DNA of 64,000 bases, from NCBI GenBank assembly GCA_031271975.1, contig JAISUR010000039.1, positions 28,338 through 92,337 of the forward strand, in the 5' to 3' direction. The notes beneath the pieces are model-generated. The model was not told the origin of the DNA and made no database searches. It worked only from the letters and a program-made list of their open reading frames with translations. This document shows, piece by piece, positions 1 through 8,602 of this stretch (within the stretch, counting starts at the first letter, position 1; each line of letters opens with the position of its first letter). Source of the DNA: Propionibacteriaceae bacterium (GTDB lineage Bacteria; Actinomycetota; Actinomycetes; Propionibacteriales; Propionibacteriaceae). Both the position numbers and the translations under genes were made by a program.

Positions 1-92
1 AGATATGTCACGCCAACGCCGACGAGCAGGACAAAGGACGCGATCAACGCGATCCACTTGCCTTTACCCGCCTTTCGGGGTGACGTGCTCAC
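1..92 (-). CDS. N-terminus of an unknown membrane or secreted protein (partial)
   Basis: Only the first 30 codons lie in the window; the gene continues beyond base 1. It starts at a GTG at 92, with a GGAGG ribosome site about six bases upstream, inside the last codons of the EamA transporter gene (29-base overlap), so the two are probably co-transcribed. The visible peptide has a short basic N-terminus (STSPRKAGKGKW) followed by a hydrophobic stretch (IALIASFVLLVGVGV). That is typical of a signal anchor or signal peptide. The family cannot be told from this fragment. Confidence 0.6.
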   Translation of the reverse strand, partial: MSTSPRKAGKGKWIALIASFVLLVGVGVTY

Positions 93-990
93 TGCGAACC
101 TCCGTGGTTGGCGTGCCCAACTGAGATACAAGGATACCCAGGCACATCAGCGCCGCGCCGCAGTACCCGCGCAGACCCATGTCCTCGCCCAGCAGCAGCC
201 AGCCGCCCAGCCCGCCGAAGACAGCCTCCATGCTCATGATCAGCGCCGCCACCGACGGCAGGGCGTCGCGTTGCCCGAACACCTGCAACGTGTAAGCCAG
301 GCCGACCGACAGGATGCCGGTGTAAAGCACCGGGATGACGGCCTGGTCCAAGCCAGTGAAGGGCGCCGCGTCGATGAACAGGGCGACGACGCCACTGGTG
401 ACCGAGCAGAAGAAGAACTGCGAGGCGGAGAAGCGCAAGGCAGATAGGCGCCGCGAATAGTAGTCGACGAACTGGATCTGGACGGCGAAACAGAACGCCG
501 AGCCCAATACCAGGGCGTCGCCGAGGTTGATCTCGAATGAATCCTGCACAGCGATCAGATACAGCCCGGTTACGGCCAACGGCAGGGCCACCCAAATTGT
601 CCAGCCGGGCCGCTGGCCGCGAAACAGCCCCGCCAGCGGCACCAGCACTATGTAAAGCCCCGTGATGAAAGCGGCGTTGCCCGCCGTCGTGTAGGACATT
701 GCGGCCTGCTGCAGGCCGACTGCGGCGGTCAGCAGCGCCCCGCAGATCAGGCCGGGGACGATCACAGCCTTCGTCGCCGCCCGGCGGCGCTGTTTCGAGC
801 GTTTCCGCACCCGGTCGACGATGGCGATAACGGCTACCAGCACCCCCGCGCCCATCATGAAACGGACGGAGTTGAACGTGAATGGGCCCACAAACTCCGC
901 GCCCATCCGCTGCGCAGCGAAGGCGAAGCCCCAAATCATGGAGGCGAGCAGCAGCAGCAGATTCGCCCGAAGGCGCGGGCTTTGAGCCAC
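64..990 (-). CDS. EamA/DMT-family transporter
   Basis: A 308-residue integral membrane protein with about ten hydrophobic segments arranged as two repeats of five, the usual length and plan of drug/metabolite (EamA) transporters. The first helix holds a LLLLLASMIWGFAFAAQRMG-type sequence characteristic of the first EamA repeat. The second repeat starts near residue 155 (LGDALVLGSAFCFAVQ). It probably exports a metabolite or small organic molecule; the substrate cannot be predicted. The start is a GTG at 990 with a GGGAGG site seven bases upstream. It lies just downstream of transketolase on the same strand, with a gap of 27 bases. Confidence 0.85.
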   Translation of the reverse strand: MAQSPRLRANLLLLLASMIWGFAFAAQRMGAEFVGPFTFNSVRFMMGAGVLVAVIAIVDRVRKRSKQRRRAATKAVIVPGLICGALLTAAVGLQQAAMSYTTAGNAAFITGLYIVLVPLAGLFRGQRPGWTIWVALPLAVTGLYLIAVQDSFEINLGDALVLGSAFCFAVQIQFVDYYSRRLSALRFSASQFFFCSVTSGVVALFIDAAPFTGLDQAVIPVLYTGILSVGLAYTLQVFGQRDALPSVAALIMSMEAVFGGLGGWLLLGEDMGLRGYCGAALMCLGILVSQLGTPTTEVRSEHVTPKGG

Positions 991-1017
991 AGCTCACCCT
1001 CCCATGGTCTTGGACGT

Positions 1018-3078
1018 TCAGCGGGCCAAGGCAGCCTTGGCCTTCGCAGCGACGTTTGCCGCCGTGAAACCATACTTCTCGAACAGCACGCCCGCCGCAG
1101 CCGACTCGCCGAAGTGGTCTATGGAGACAATTTCGCCCTTGTCACCGACGTATTCGCGCCAGCCGAGAGCAACACCGGCCTCAACTGAGACCTTGGCCGC
1201 GTCGGCTGGGATCACCGCCGCGCGGTACTCCGCCGGCTGCGCGGCAAACCACTCCAGGCACGGCAGCGAAACCACGCGAGTGGGGATACCCTCGGACTCC
1301 AGCAGCGCCTGGGCGTCCAAAGCCACGCCCACTTCGGAGCCGGTGGCGAGCAGCACGACCCGCGGTGCGGAAGAGGCTTCCTTCAAGACGTAGCCGCCCT
1401 TGGCGGTTTCCGTGGCCGGGGCGTATTCGCCGCTCGCCCGGTCCACGATGGGCAAGTCCTGCCGGGAGAGGATGATCGCCGCTGGGCGGTCATTGTTGCG
1501 CAGGATCTGCGCCCAGGCATGGGCCGTCTCGTTCGCGTCCGCCGGGCGCACCACGTCCAGGCCCGGAATGATCCGCAGGCTTGCCAGGTGTTCCACCGGC
1601 TGGTGCGTGGGGCCGTCCTCGCCGACGCCGATGGAATCGTGGCTCCACACGAAGATGGCCGGACACTTCTGCAATGCCGCCAGCCGTACCGCGCCGCGCA
1701 TGTAGTCGGCGAACACCAGGAATGTGCCGCCGTAAGCCCTGGTCAGGCCAGACATGGCGATGGCGTTGAGGATATTGCCCATGGCGTGTTCGCGGATGCC
1801 GAAATGCAGTGTGCGCCCCGTGAAGTCGCCGGAGAAATCGTGCGAGGAGCGTTCCGGCGGCAGGAAGGACTTGGCTCCCTTCATGGTCGTGTTGTTCGAG
1901 CCCGCCAGGTCGGCAGACCCGCCCCACAGCTCCGGGACGGCGTCGGCCAGCGCGGTCAACACTTCGCCGGAAGCGGCGCGCGTGGATTTCTTGCCCGGTC
2001 CGTAAACCGGCAGCGCCTGCTCGAAACCGTCCGGGAGTTTGCCAGCCGCCAAGCGGTCAAGAAGGGCAGCCTTGTCCGGTTGCGCGGCACGCCAGGAATC
2101 GTAGGCCGGCTGCCAGGCGGCCTTGGCCGCGGCGGCACGGGCGGCGGCGTTCGCGCGGGTGTGCTCCAGCACCTCCGGCTCGCAGTTGAAGCTCTCGGCG
2201 GCGTCGAAACCGAGCAACTCCTTCAACTTGGCGATCTCCTCGCCGCCGATCTTGGAGCCGTGGATGGAGTGCGAACCAGCCTTGGTCGGCAGCGGCCAGC
2301 CGATAACCGTGGTCAGTTTGATGAAGCTGGGTTTGTCCGTCACGGATTGCGCCGCAGCGATCGCCGCGTAGAGCGCCTGGACGTCCTCCTTGTAGCTGCC
2401 GCCGGCCGTCCAATCGACGTGTTGGGTGTGCCAGCCGTACGCGTCGAAGCGGGCCTGGACGTCTTCGGTGAAGGCGATGGATGTGTCACCCTCGATGGTG
2501 ATGCGGTTGTCGTCGTAGATGAGGATCAGGTTGCCGAGATCCTGGGTGGCCGCCAGCGAAGCGGCTTCGGCGGCCACACCCTCCTGCATGCAGCCGTCGC
2601 CCGCGATGACGTACACGAAGCGGTCGAACGGGGAAGGCCCGGCGCCCGGATCGAGCAACTGGCGCTCCCGGCGCGCGGCCATTGCGAAGCCCACTGCGTC
2701 CGCGACGCCGGCGCCCAACGGGCCAGTGGTGGCTTCCACTCCGGCGGTGTGGCCGTATTCGGGGTGGCCCGGCGTCTTCGCGCCTTCGGTGCGCAGCGCC
2801 TTCAAGTCGTCGAGTTCCAACCCGTATCCAGCCAGGAAGAGCTGGCAGTACTGCGTCAGGGAGGAGTGGCCGATGGACAGCACAAAACGGTCTCGCCCCA
2901 CCCAGCGCGGGTCGGCGGGATCGCCCTTCATCACCTTTTGATACAGCAGATAGGCCACCGGAGCGAGCGAGATGGCCGTGCCTGGGTGTCCGTTGCCCAC
3001 CTTCTCGACCGCGTCGGCGGCCAGGATGCGCGCCGTGTCCACAGCGCGGGAATCAAGTTCGGTCCATTCAAGAGTCAT
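1018..3078 (-). CDS. tkt: Transketolase
   Basis: A 686-residue transketolase that moves two-carbon units between ketose donors and aldose acceptors in the pentose phosphate pathway, using thiamine diphosphate. Visible motifs are GNGHPGTAIS near the N-terminus, the diphosphate-binding GDGCMQEG near residue 155 followed by NRITIEG, and the pyrimidine-domain region with GIREHAMG near residue 400. The open frame continues upstream, but the ATG at 3078 (MTLEWTELDSR) gives the family length and has GGAAGG eight bases before it. It probably forms a unit with the downstream EamA gene. The protein is full length with no missing motif. Confidence 0.97.
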   Translation of the reverse strand: MTLEWTELDSRAVDTARILAADAVEKVGNGHPGTAISLAPVAYLLYQKVMKGDPADPRWVGRDRFVLSIGHSSLTQYCQLFLAGYGLELDDLKALRTEGAKTPGHPEYGHTAGVEATTGPLGAGVADAVGFAMAARRERQLLDPGAGPSPFDRFVYVIAGDGCMQEGVAAEAASLAATQDLGNLILIYDDNRITIEGDTSIAFTEDVQARFDAYGWHTQHVDWTAGGSYKEDVQALYAAIAAAQSVTDKPSFIKLTTVIGWPLPTKAGSHSIHGSKIGGEEIAKLKELLGFDAAESFNCEPEVLEHTRANAAARAAAAKAAWQPAYDSWRAAQPDKAALLDRLAAGKLPDGFEQALPVYGPGKKSTRAASGEVLTALADAVPELWGGSADLAGSNNTTMKGAKSFLPPERSSHDFSGDFTGRTLHFGIREHAMGNILNAIAMSGLTRAYGGTFLVFADYMRGAVRLAALQKCPAIFVWSHDSIGVGEDGPTHQPVEHLASLRIIPGLDVVRPADANETAHAWAQILRNNDRPAAIILSRQDLPIVDRASGEYAPATETAKGGYVLKEASSAPRVVLLATGSEVGVALDAQALLESEGIPTRVVSLPCLEWFAAQPAEYRAAVIPADAAKVSVEAGVALGWREYVGDKGEIVSIDHFGESAAAGVLFEKYGFTAANVAAKAKAALAR

Positions 3079-3152
3079 GTCACGCCTTCCGCAAGGGGTT
3101 TGGGATGACAAATGTACCGCCATGTCAGGTCGGCTACAGCAAGTGTCCAGAC

Positions 3153-5753
3153 CTATCTCGGCAAGCCGAAAACAGCGGCCGTGTAGGCCGGGACGACGAA
3201 GTGGTCTCCGGACGACCGCGCCTGTTTGACCACTTCGTCGGCACCGTCGGCTTGGATGGGATGCAGCGTGAATCCGGCAGTCGGTCCGGGGACGCCCTGC
3301 CACACCGTGTTGGGTGTCGCGTTGAAGATGACGGCCAGCGCCCGCCATGCCGGATCGAGCCCGTCGCCGCCCAGCCGCATGATGATGACGCCTGGCAATT
3401 CCATGTCCGTGCCGCTGACCGGGAAGCTGACCAATTGCCGGACCAGTTGCGCCGAACGGAGTCGGAACAGCCTGCTGGACGCCCGCAGCCGCAGCACATC
3501 CAGGGCCATGGCGTGGGCAAGGCGGATGTCGTCAGGCCCGGGGCGCAAGTTGGGATTGGTGAGGAGCGGACGCAGCACGTCCCAGTTGCGGCCGTTGTCC
3601 GGCTGCGGCGGGAGCCCGCCGGGGAATCCGTTTCCGGTCAGCGAGAAGTCGAGGTAGTTGAACCAGTCGCCCGAGTTGTATGAGTTGGCGTCGAAGCTCT
3701 TCGAGCGCAGGATGTCCGTCCCGGCGTGCCACAGCACCGGCGATTGGCCCAGCGTCGCCAGCGCGAGGCAGAGCGTGTTGAGCCGCACCCGGGCCTGGAT
3801 CGGCGTGGCTGGGGGCAGCTTGATCGAGAGGATGTCGAAGAGGGTCTCGTTGTCATGCACGTCGACGTAGTTAATAGCCTCGTCGGGCTCTTGGGCGTAG
3901 CCCGCCGGCGACATGCCGTAGGGAACCTGGTCGCCACGCACCATGCGGCGCTGTGCCGACGAGGTGAACGTGAAGTCGCGCAGCGTGCCGGCGAGGCCGA
4001 CTTGGATCAGGTCGGTGAGTTCGGCGAGCCGCCGCCGTGGATCCGGGCCGTTGTGCCCGTTGTCGGCGGTGAACAGGCCGCTGCCGAAGCCCTGTGCGCG
4101 GATGTCCATCTGGTAGCCCCCGCCGCGCACCGCGTCGCGCAGCCGGTCGGAGAAAGTGCCGATGCCGGTGCCGCCCAGTTGGCCTTGCGTAGCCTGTGTG
4201 AAGCGGGCGTTGAAGGCCACTTCGCCGAAATTCCAACCCTCCCCGCACATCGTGACCCCCGGCCGTTCCTCGTCCAGGGCGCGGCGCACGGCGAGCATGT
4301 TGGCGCGGGAGTGATGTCCCATCAAGTCGAAGCGGAACCCGTCCACCTTGTAATGCCGCACCCAGTGGACGCAGGCGTCGACCATGAGCTTCTGGGCCAT
4401 CAGATGCTCGGTGGCGACATTCGCCCCGCAGGCCGACTCTTCCACATAGCCGGCCCGGTCGAGGCGGTGGTAGTAGCCGGGGACGATCCGGTCGAGTACG
4501 GACTTCTGGTTTTGCCCGCCGAACGCGGTGTGGTTGAACACCATGTCGAGCACGACCCGCAGCCCGGCCGCGTGGAGGGCGCCCACCATGGCCCGGAATT
4601 CCGCGATTCGCGCCCGCCCGGTGCCGGATTCCAACGTGGACGAAAACGAACCCTCGGGGACCATGTAATGCCAGGGGTCGTAGCCCCAGGCGAAACCCGC
4701 CGCCCCACCGGCCGCCAGCACTTGGCGCTGCTGCTCCGCCGAATCGGGCGGCAGCGCCCGCAACTGCTCCTTTGACGGGCCATTGCGCCTGGCGGGGTGT
4801 TCTTCGGCGGTGGCGTTGTCGAAGACGGGCAACAGTTGGACGGAGGTCAGGCCTGCCTCCGCCAGCCGCCGCAAGTGGGCCATCCCGTTCCCGGCCACGG
4901 TGAACGCCAGGTACGAGCCACGCAGCGGCTCCGGAACAGACTTGTCCGAAATGGAAAAATCCCGCACATGCAGCTCGTAGGCGACCTGGTCCACGGCATG
5001 CTCCAACTCAGGCGTGGGAGCATGCTCCCACGCGTCGGGCCGCAAGTCCTGGTCGTCCGGGTTGACGATCATCGAATGGCTGGAGTTGATCGTCAGGGCA
5101 ACCGAGTATGGGTCCGTGACGTCGTTGACGAGCATCGCGCCGCGCGCCGGGGAATAGACGCGCACCCGGTAGCGATAGGGCCGGCCGTCCCAGTCGGGCT
5201 CCCCCGCCAGTTCCCAAACGCCGTCCAAACGCCTCGTCATGGGGATGATGCCGGGCGGCTCATGCAGGGTGGCCGGCGAATCCCACAGCGTCAGCCAGAC
5301 ATCGGTCGCGGTGGGAGCCCAGACACGCAGCACCGGTGTCTCGCCGCGCCAGGACACGCCCAACTCGGCGTGGGCGGCGTCGGCATACAAGTCGTCTAGG
5401 ACACCGGATATCTGTAGCCCGGACGACGCCGAGCATCCTGGGCCTGCCACGCTCAGCAGCACCTGCCCCAGCAAAGCCTCGGCGGCGATGTCCGCGTCCA
5501 GGCGCAGCGCCAGGTAGTCGCGCAGATGCGGATGCTTTTCGGCCAGCTTCTCCGGGAGGGGCCCAGCGTAGGTGAGCGGCGTTTCCCGCCAATCCCCGCT
5601 CCCGCCGGGATCGATACCGCCTTCGGCTCCCCAGAGCAGACGCCAGGTGGCCGCCTTCGGATCGGGCACCTCGGGGGGCCAGGCGATCAACGTGGACGTC
5701 AGCCAGTGTCCGCTCAGATCAGCGCCAACAGCCACCCCAGAAGTGTGGCACAT
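3153..5753 (-). CDS. pulA: Pullulanase-type alpha-1,6-glucosidase (GH13)
   Basis: An 866-residue type I pullulanase or debranching enzyme that cleaves alpha-1,6 branches in glycogen or alpha-glucans. An N-terminal beta-sandwich region with a CBM48-like part (VLRVWAPTATDVWLTLWDS) precedes the GH13 barrel. The barrel shows the pullulanase motif WGYDPWHYMVPEG, region I VVLDMVFNHT, region II GFRFDLMGHH with the nucleophile Asp, region III MCGEGWNFGE with the acid Glu, and region IV YVDVHDNETL. There is no signal peptide, so it probably acts on internal glycogen or imported glucans. The chosen start is the ATG at 5753. Its ribosome site is weak and an in-frame GTG lies a few codons later. Confidence 0.93.
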   Translation of the reverse strand: MCHTSGVAVGADLSGHWLTSTLIAWPPEVPDPKAATWRLLWGAEGGIDPGGSGDWRETPLTYAGPLPEKLAEKHPHLRDYLALRLDADIAAEALLGQVLLSVAGPGCSASSGLQISGVLDDLYADAAHAELGVSWRGETPVLRVWAPTATDVWLTLWDSPATLHEPPGIIPMTRRLDGVWELAGEPDWDGRPYRYRVRVYSPARGAMLVNDVTDPYSVALTINSSHSMIVNPDDQDLRPDAWEHAPTPELEHAVDQVAYELHVRDFSISDKSVPEPLRGSYLAFTVAGNGMAHLRRLAEAGLTSVQLLPVFDNATAEEHPARRNGPSKEQLRALPPDSAEQQRQVLAAGGAAGFAWGYDPWHYMVPEGSFSSTLESGTGRARIAEFRAMVGALHAAGLRVVLDMVFNHTAFGGQNQKSVLDRIVPGYYHRLDRAGYVEESACGANVATEHLMAQKLMVDACVHWVRHYKVDGFRFDLMGHHSRANMLAVRRALDEERPGVTMCGEGWNFGEVAFNARFTQATQGQLGGTGIGTFSDRLRDAVRGGGYQMDIRAQGFGSGLFTADNGHNGPDPRRRLAELTDLIQVGLAGTLRDFTFTSSAQRRMVRGDQVPYGMSPAGYAQEPDEAINYVDVHDNETLFDILSIKLPPATPIQARVRLNTLCLALATLGQSPVLWHAGTDILRSKSFDANSYNSGDWFNYLDFSLTGNGFPGGLPPQPDNGRNWDVLRPLLTNPNLRPGPDDIRLAHAMALDVLRLRASSRLFRLRSAQLVRQLVSFPVSGTDMELPGVIIMRLGGDGLDPAWRALAVIFNATPNTVWQGVPGPTAGFTLHPIQADGADEVVKQARSSGDHFVVPAYTAAVFGLPR

Positions 5754-5771
5754 TTGCGCCGACCTTTTGGG

Positions 5772-6407
5772 TTAGCCGGCCACCAGTGTCATGTCGAAGG
5801 TCTTCGCGGGGTACTCAACCGCGGAACTGGACTTGCTCTTGGGTTGGATGAACCACAGGTGGTAGGGCGTCTTGAAATCGGCCAGCTGATTCTCGCGGAC
5901 GATATAGACCAGCCAGCCCGAGCCTTCTCCCGATCCCACCGGGGCGTAGACCGGCAACCCCGCCGCGGCCAAGGGACCGTCACCACCGAGTTCGGTGATG
6001 TTGACCGGAGTCTTCTTGTCCCAGCCGTCCAATTCCGGATCTGCGCCGTTGCCGGCCAAGATCGGCCAGAAGTTGAGCTTCACGTCCGAGCCGTCAGCGA
6101 CGTCCACCTCGATCTCCACCGCCACGAGCATCGCGTCCGTGCCGGGCAGGTACGGGGTATAGGCGTTCAGGTCCAGCCCGGTCGCGTACGACTTCACCAG
6201 GACGGTCAACTGGCCGGAGCTGTGCTCGAACGTCTGATTGACCGGGACGACGGTGAGCCCGGCGCCGGGCGACGGCACGGAAGTGCTGGACGCCGGGGGC
6301 AACGGGGTCGTGGCGGAAGGAGATTCGGCTGGAGCCGGCGTGGTGCAGGCAGCCAGTACAGCCGCGAGCACCACGCCGACTACAGCGCGAGACCCCCCAC
6401 GTCTCAC
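5772..6407 (-). CDS. Putative lipoprotein of the WXG-type operon
   Basis: A 211-residue predicted lipoprotein of unknown function. A basic N-terminus (VRRGGSR) precedes a hydrophobic stretch and the lipobox LAAC, then a Thr/Pro/Ser-rich linker and a beta-rich body. The start is taken as the GTG at 6407, which overlaps the stop of the preceding gene in a GTGA junction, so translation is probably coupled; the SD-like GGAGG lies in the last codons of that gene. The body (DAMLVAVEIEVDVADGSDVKLNFWPI) resembles the immunoglobulin-like fold of small secreted DUF4352-type lipoproteins, but this is only an impression. It is the last gene of the four-gene operon that begins at 8316. Confidence 0.75.
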   Translation of the reverse strand: MRRGGSRAVVGVVLAAVLAACTTPAPAESPSATTPLPPASSTSVPSPGAGLTVVPVNQTFEHSSGQLTVLVKSYATGLDLNAYTPYLPGTDAMLVAVEIEVDVADGSDVKLNFWPILAGNGADPELDGWDKKTPVNITELGGDGPLAAAGLPVYAPVGSGEGSGWLVYIVRENQLADFKTPYHLWFIQPKSKSSSAVEYPAKTFDMTLVAG

Positions 6408-7210
6408 TTTCCCTCCACGGAAACGCCCCAATATGGCCACCCGTTGGGAATCCGCATGTAGACCTCGTCGAACTTGCCCTTGATGAGGTCGGTGGTGTCC
6501 TCGAAGGTTCCTATCGCCTCAAGGCCGTTGCCTACGAACGTGGTGGCGTCTTCGACCATGGCCGCAACGGCCGACACGATCTTGCTCGTGTCAACTTTGA
6601 CGGAAGTGTCCGTGCCGACCGCAATGGTGGGCGCTATGGACCCCAAGGCACTCAACCCGTTGGCTAACGCATTACCGATCAACTCGGTGACAGCCAAGAG
6701 CAGATCGAGATGGAAATTCCGAATCGCCGACGCGTGCTCATCCAAGGCGTCGGCCACGGGGCCAGCAATCGTGTCAGCCATGCTGACCAGAGTGGTGCCT
6801 TGATTCGACAATGCCTGCTTGAAGGTGTCAGCCGCCCGACCCTCCCAGTGGTCGTTTATATTCATCGACACCAAGTTGAGCGCCTCCACACTCCCATCCG
6901 CTCCGAGATTGCGACAAGGCCTGCCAACATCCTTTCGCCATGTCGCGGCGGCCGCGGCAATGGTGTCGTCGTTGCCGAGCACGTACTGGATGATGTCAAC
7001 GATCCTGTCCCAAATCTCCTGCACCTTGGACTTGGTCGTTCCCCAGTCTTCCTGAACTGCCGAGCGTTCACCGCCTTGCAGAATCAGCTTGCTTACGAAA
7101 CAGACCTTGTACGTGCCCTGCAGAATCCTGTCAATGTCGGCCTGCAGATCCTCCATCGAGCCCTCACAGTCCGTCTGAAGTTGCTGCATATCTGCGCTGA
7201 TGTCACCCAT
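6404..7210 (-). CDS. WXG100-like protein, possible type VII secretion substrate
   Basis: A 268-residue, mostly helical protein. The centre carries NDHWEGRAADTF (W-E-G at about residues 122-124), the Trp-x-Gly turn that joins the two helices of WXG100 proteins. The N-terminal 80 residues look like an extra helical pair. Residues 150-190 contain a hydrophobic, glycine/alanine-rich stretch, and the C-terminus ends in a short Trp/Gly-containing tail (RIPNGWPYWG). No signal peptide is present, as expected for ESX/type VII substrates. It follows the 110-residue gene by three bases and overlaps the lipoprotein gene by four. A secretion role is inferred from the motif and the neighbours; no EccC or other machinery gene lies in the window. 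Confidence 0.6.
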   Translation of the reverse strand: MGDISADMQQLQTDCEGSMEDLQADIDRILQGTYKVCFVSKLILQGGERSAVQEDWGTTKSKVQEIWDRIVDIIQYVLGNDDTIAAAAATWRKDVGRPCRNLGADGSVEALNLVSMNINDHWEGRAADTFKQALSNQGTTLVSMADTIAGPVADALDEHASAIRNFHLDLLLAVTELIGNALANGLSALGSIAPTIAVGTDTSVKVDTSKIVSAVAAMVEDATTFVGNGLEAIGTFEDTTDLIKGKFDEVYMRIPNGWPYWGVSVEGK

Positions 7211-7213
7211 AAT

Positions 7214-7546
7214 TCACTCCTTCAAATCCCACTGGCCGTCGAACCGGGCGGCCGTCTCCCATTCGTTCTCTTCGAACAACCTGGCTATTTCACGCAACTG
7301 CTCCGCGGCGTACTCGAACTGGCCCACACCGCTGTACAAGTACGCCTGCGCGGCCGCGCACACTTCGCCGTAGGCCGCATAGGCCTCCTTGCCGTTGTAG
7401 GAAAAGTCCTTCTCGCTTGTCGTGGCGTAAATGCCGACCACGGCCTGGTGGGCGGAATACAGGTCTTCTCCGGGCGGGCTCGCCGCCGAATAAATCAACT
7501 CCGCATCGTGCAGCAATGCGTCGGTTGCGGCCTTCATGTCACTCAT
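7214..7546 (-). CDS. Small helical protein, ESX-like size
   Basis: A 110-residue acidic protein, predicted mainly alpha-helical, without signal peptide or membrane segment. Its size and helical content match ESX/WXG100-type small proteins, but the classic WXG turn is not obvious; YNGKEAYAAYGE near the middle could be the turn region. The start at 7546 (MSDMKAATDALL) has an upstream AGGAGA ribosome site. It lies between the YbaB-like gene (26-base gap) and the WXG-type gene (three-base gap), so all are probably one transcript. The function is unknown; a partner or chaperone of the WXG-type protein is the likeliest guess. Confidence 0.6.
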   Translation of the reverse strand: MSDMKAATDALLHDAELIYSAASPPGEDLYSAHQAVVGIYATTSEKDFSYNGKEAYAAYGEVCAAAQAYLYSGVGQFEYAAEQLREIARLFEENEWETAARFDGQWDLKE

Positions 7547-7572
7547 ATTTCTCCTATCGGGTTTCGGGACTC

Positions 7573-8316
7573 TTAAGCTTCTTGCAGCAGGCCGAGCAGC
7601 CTGACTGGGTCTTTGGTGTCGGCGATCATCTGTTGCAGGCGCTGATAGTTGGGAGTCATCTCATCCACGCCCGCAGCGGCGCGAGCCTTGGCATCGCGCA
7701 AAGCTTCGACGACGTGGACACCCAAAGCCTGCGGCCCGCTGTCCTTGGCGTCGGGGCCGAACGCAACGGCGATCATCAGGCCCGTGCAGTTGACTTCCAC
7801 CGTCACCGGCCCATGCGCAGCCGTCCACGTCAGTTGGCGTGCGCGCGTCACTTCTTGGCGTGCTGCCGACGCGGTTTGGACCACCTGGTGGATCAGGTTG
7901 TCCACGCCGCGGCCGATCTGCGGATCCGCCCAACTCACGCCCACTTGCCGCATGTGGTCGTCCAGTCGGCGAACCGGCCTTTCGTAGGCCGGTGCGGGTG
8001 GGGCGGTCTCGTGCCGTCTGTCGAGGACCTCCTCCACTTTGTCCTCAGTCAGGCTCGCAGTTCGCCGCTGCAAGGCGGACAAGTAGGCCGTTTCGACTGC
8101 TTCTCCCAAGGTGGCCGCGTCGTTCCAATCGGGGGCAATGGAGACCCGTTCCAGCGTGCCGTCCGCAGCCACCCATGCTGTCGCCAGGCCGCCAGGATCT
8201 CTGCCAATGGCAGGCACCAAGGCATCATTGATGGTGTCGCGCAAATCCTCGGCAATCTGCCGGGACACGTCCAAGTGCTCCCGGGTCTCCCACAGGGCTT
8301 CGGTTGACTTCGACAT
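7573..8316 (-). CDS. YbaB/EbfC-like protein with two YbaB-type segments
   Basis: A 247-residue protein with two stretches that each look like a YbaB/EbfC fold. One is near residues 40-85 (WVAADGTLERVSIAPDWND, then a helix of Ala/Glu). The other is near residues 165-215 (VTVEVNCTGLMIAVAFGPDA, then ALGVHVVEALRDA). A linker rich in Pro/Ala joins them. In other actinobacteria, YbaB-like genes often head operons of type VII-associated proteins (for example EspL-type genes). The start is set at the ATG at 8316 (MSKSTEAL) because a GGGAGG site lies just upstream. An ATG 11 bases further up is out of frame or poorly placed. It heads the four-gene operon ending at 5772. Confidence 0.6.
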   Translation of the reverse strand: MSKSTEALWETREHLDVSRQIAEDLRDTINDALVPAIGRDPGGLATAWVAADGTLERVSIAPDWNDAATLGEAVETAYLSALQRRTASLTEDKVEEVLDRRHETAPPAPAYERPVRRLDDHMRQVGVSWADPQIGRGVDNLIHQVVQTASAARQEVTRARQLTWTAAHGPVTVEVNCTGLMIAVAFGPDAKDSGPQALGVHVVEALRDAKARAAAGVDEMTPNYQRLQQMIADTKDPVRLLGLLQEA

Positions 8317-8460
8317 CACGCCTCCCATCGCTAAGGTCACTGTCTAGCCTAGCCAGGGATTCAGATACCGCAATGGGACTTGGTTCCCATGTGAAACTGC
8401 ACAAAGTGCGCTCCGGCGATGTGTGGGATGCCCCCTTACACGAAAGACCGGACTACCCAA

Positions 8461-8576
8461 CCCGTCATGCCGGACTTGTTCCGGCATCTCGGACGCAGTC
8501 CGTGTGTCCCGCCAGGGGCACGCCTGCGGCGCGCATGGGACTTCGTCCCAAGATCCCGGAACGAGTCCGGGATGAC
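8461..8576. repeat. Composite palindromic repeat (REP-like)
   Basis: An intergenic run of short inverted repeats: GCCGGACTTGTTCCGGC, then a GGGGCACGCCTGCGGCGCGC-type hairpin, GGGACTTCGTCCC and finally CCCGGAACGAGTCCGGG followed by ATGAC. The last three occur in the same order at 33930-34060, and the last unit recurs near 35390. It lies between two convergent-looking 3' and 5' ends (the end of the ABC exporter at 8603 and the YbaB-like start), in a 286-base gap that otherwise shows nothing coding. Confidence 0.75.
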
Positions 8577-8602
8577 TTGGTTGGGCTGAATCGATGATTC
8601 GA

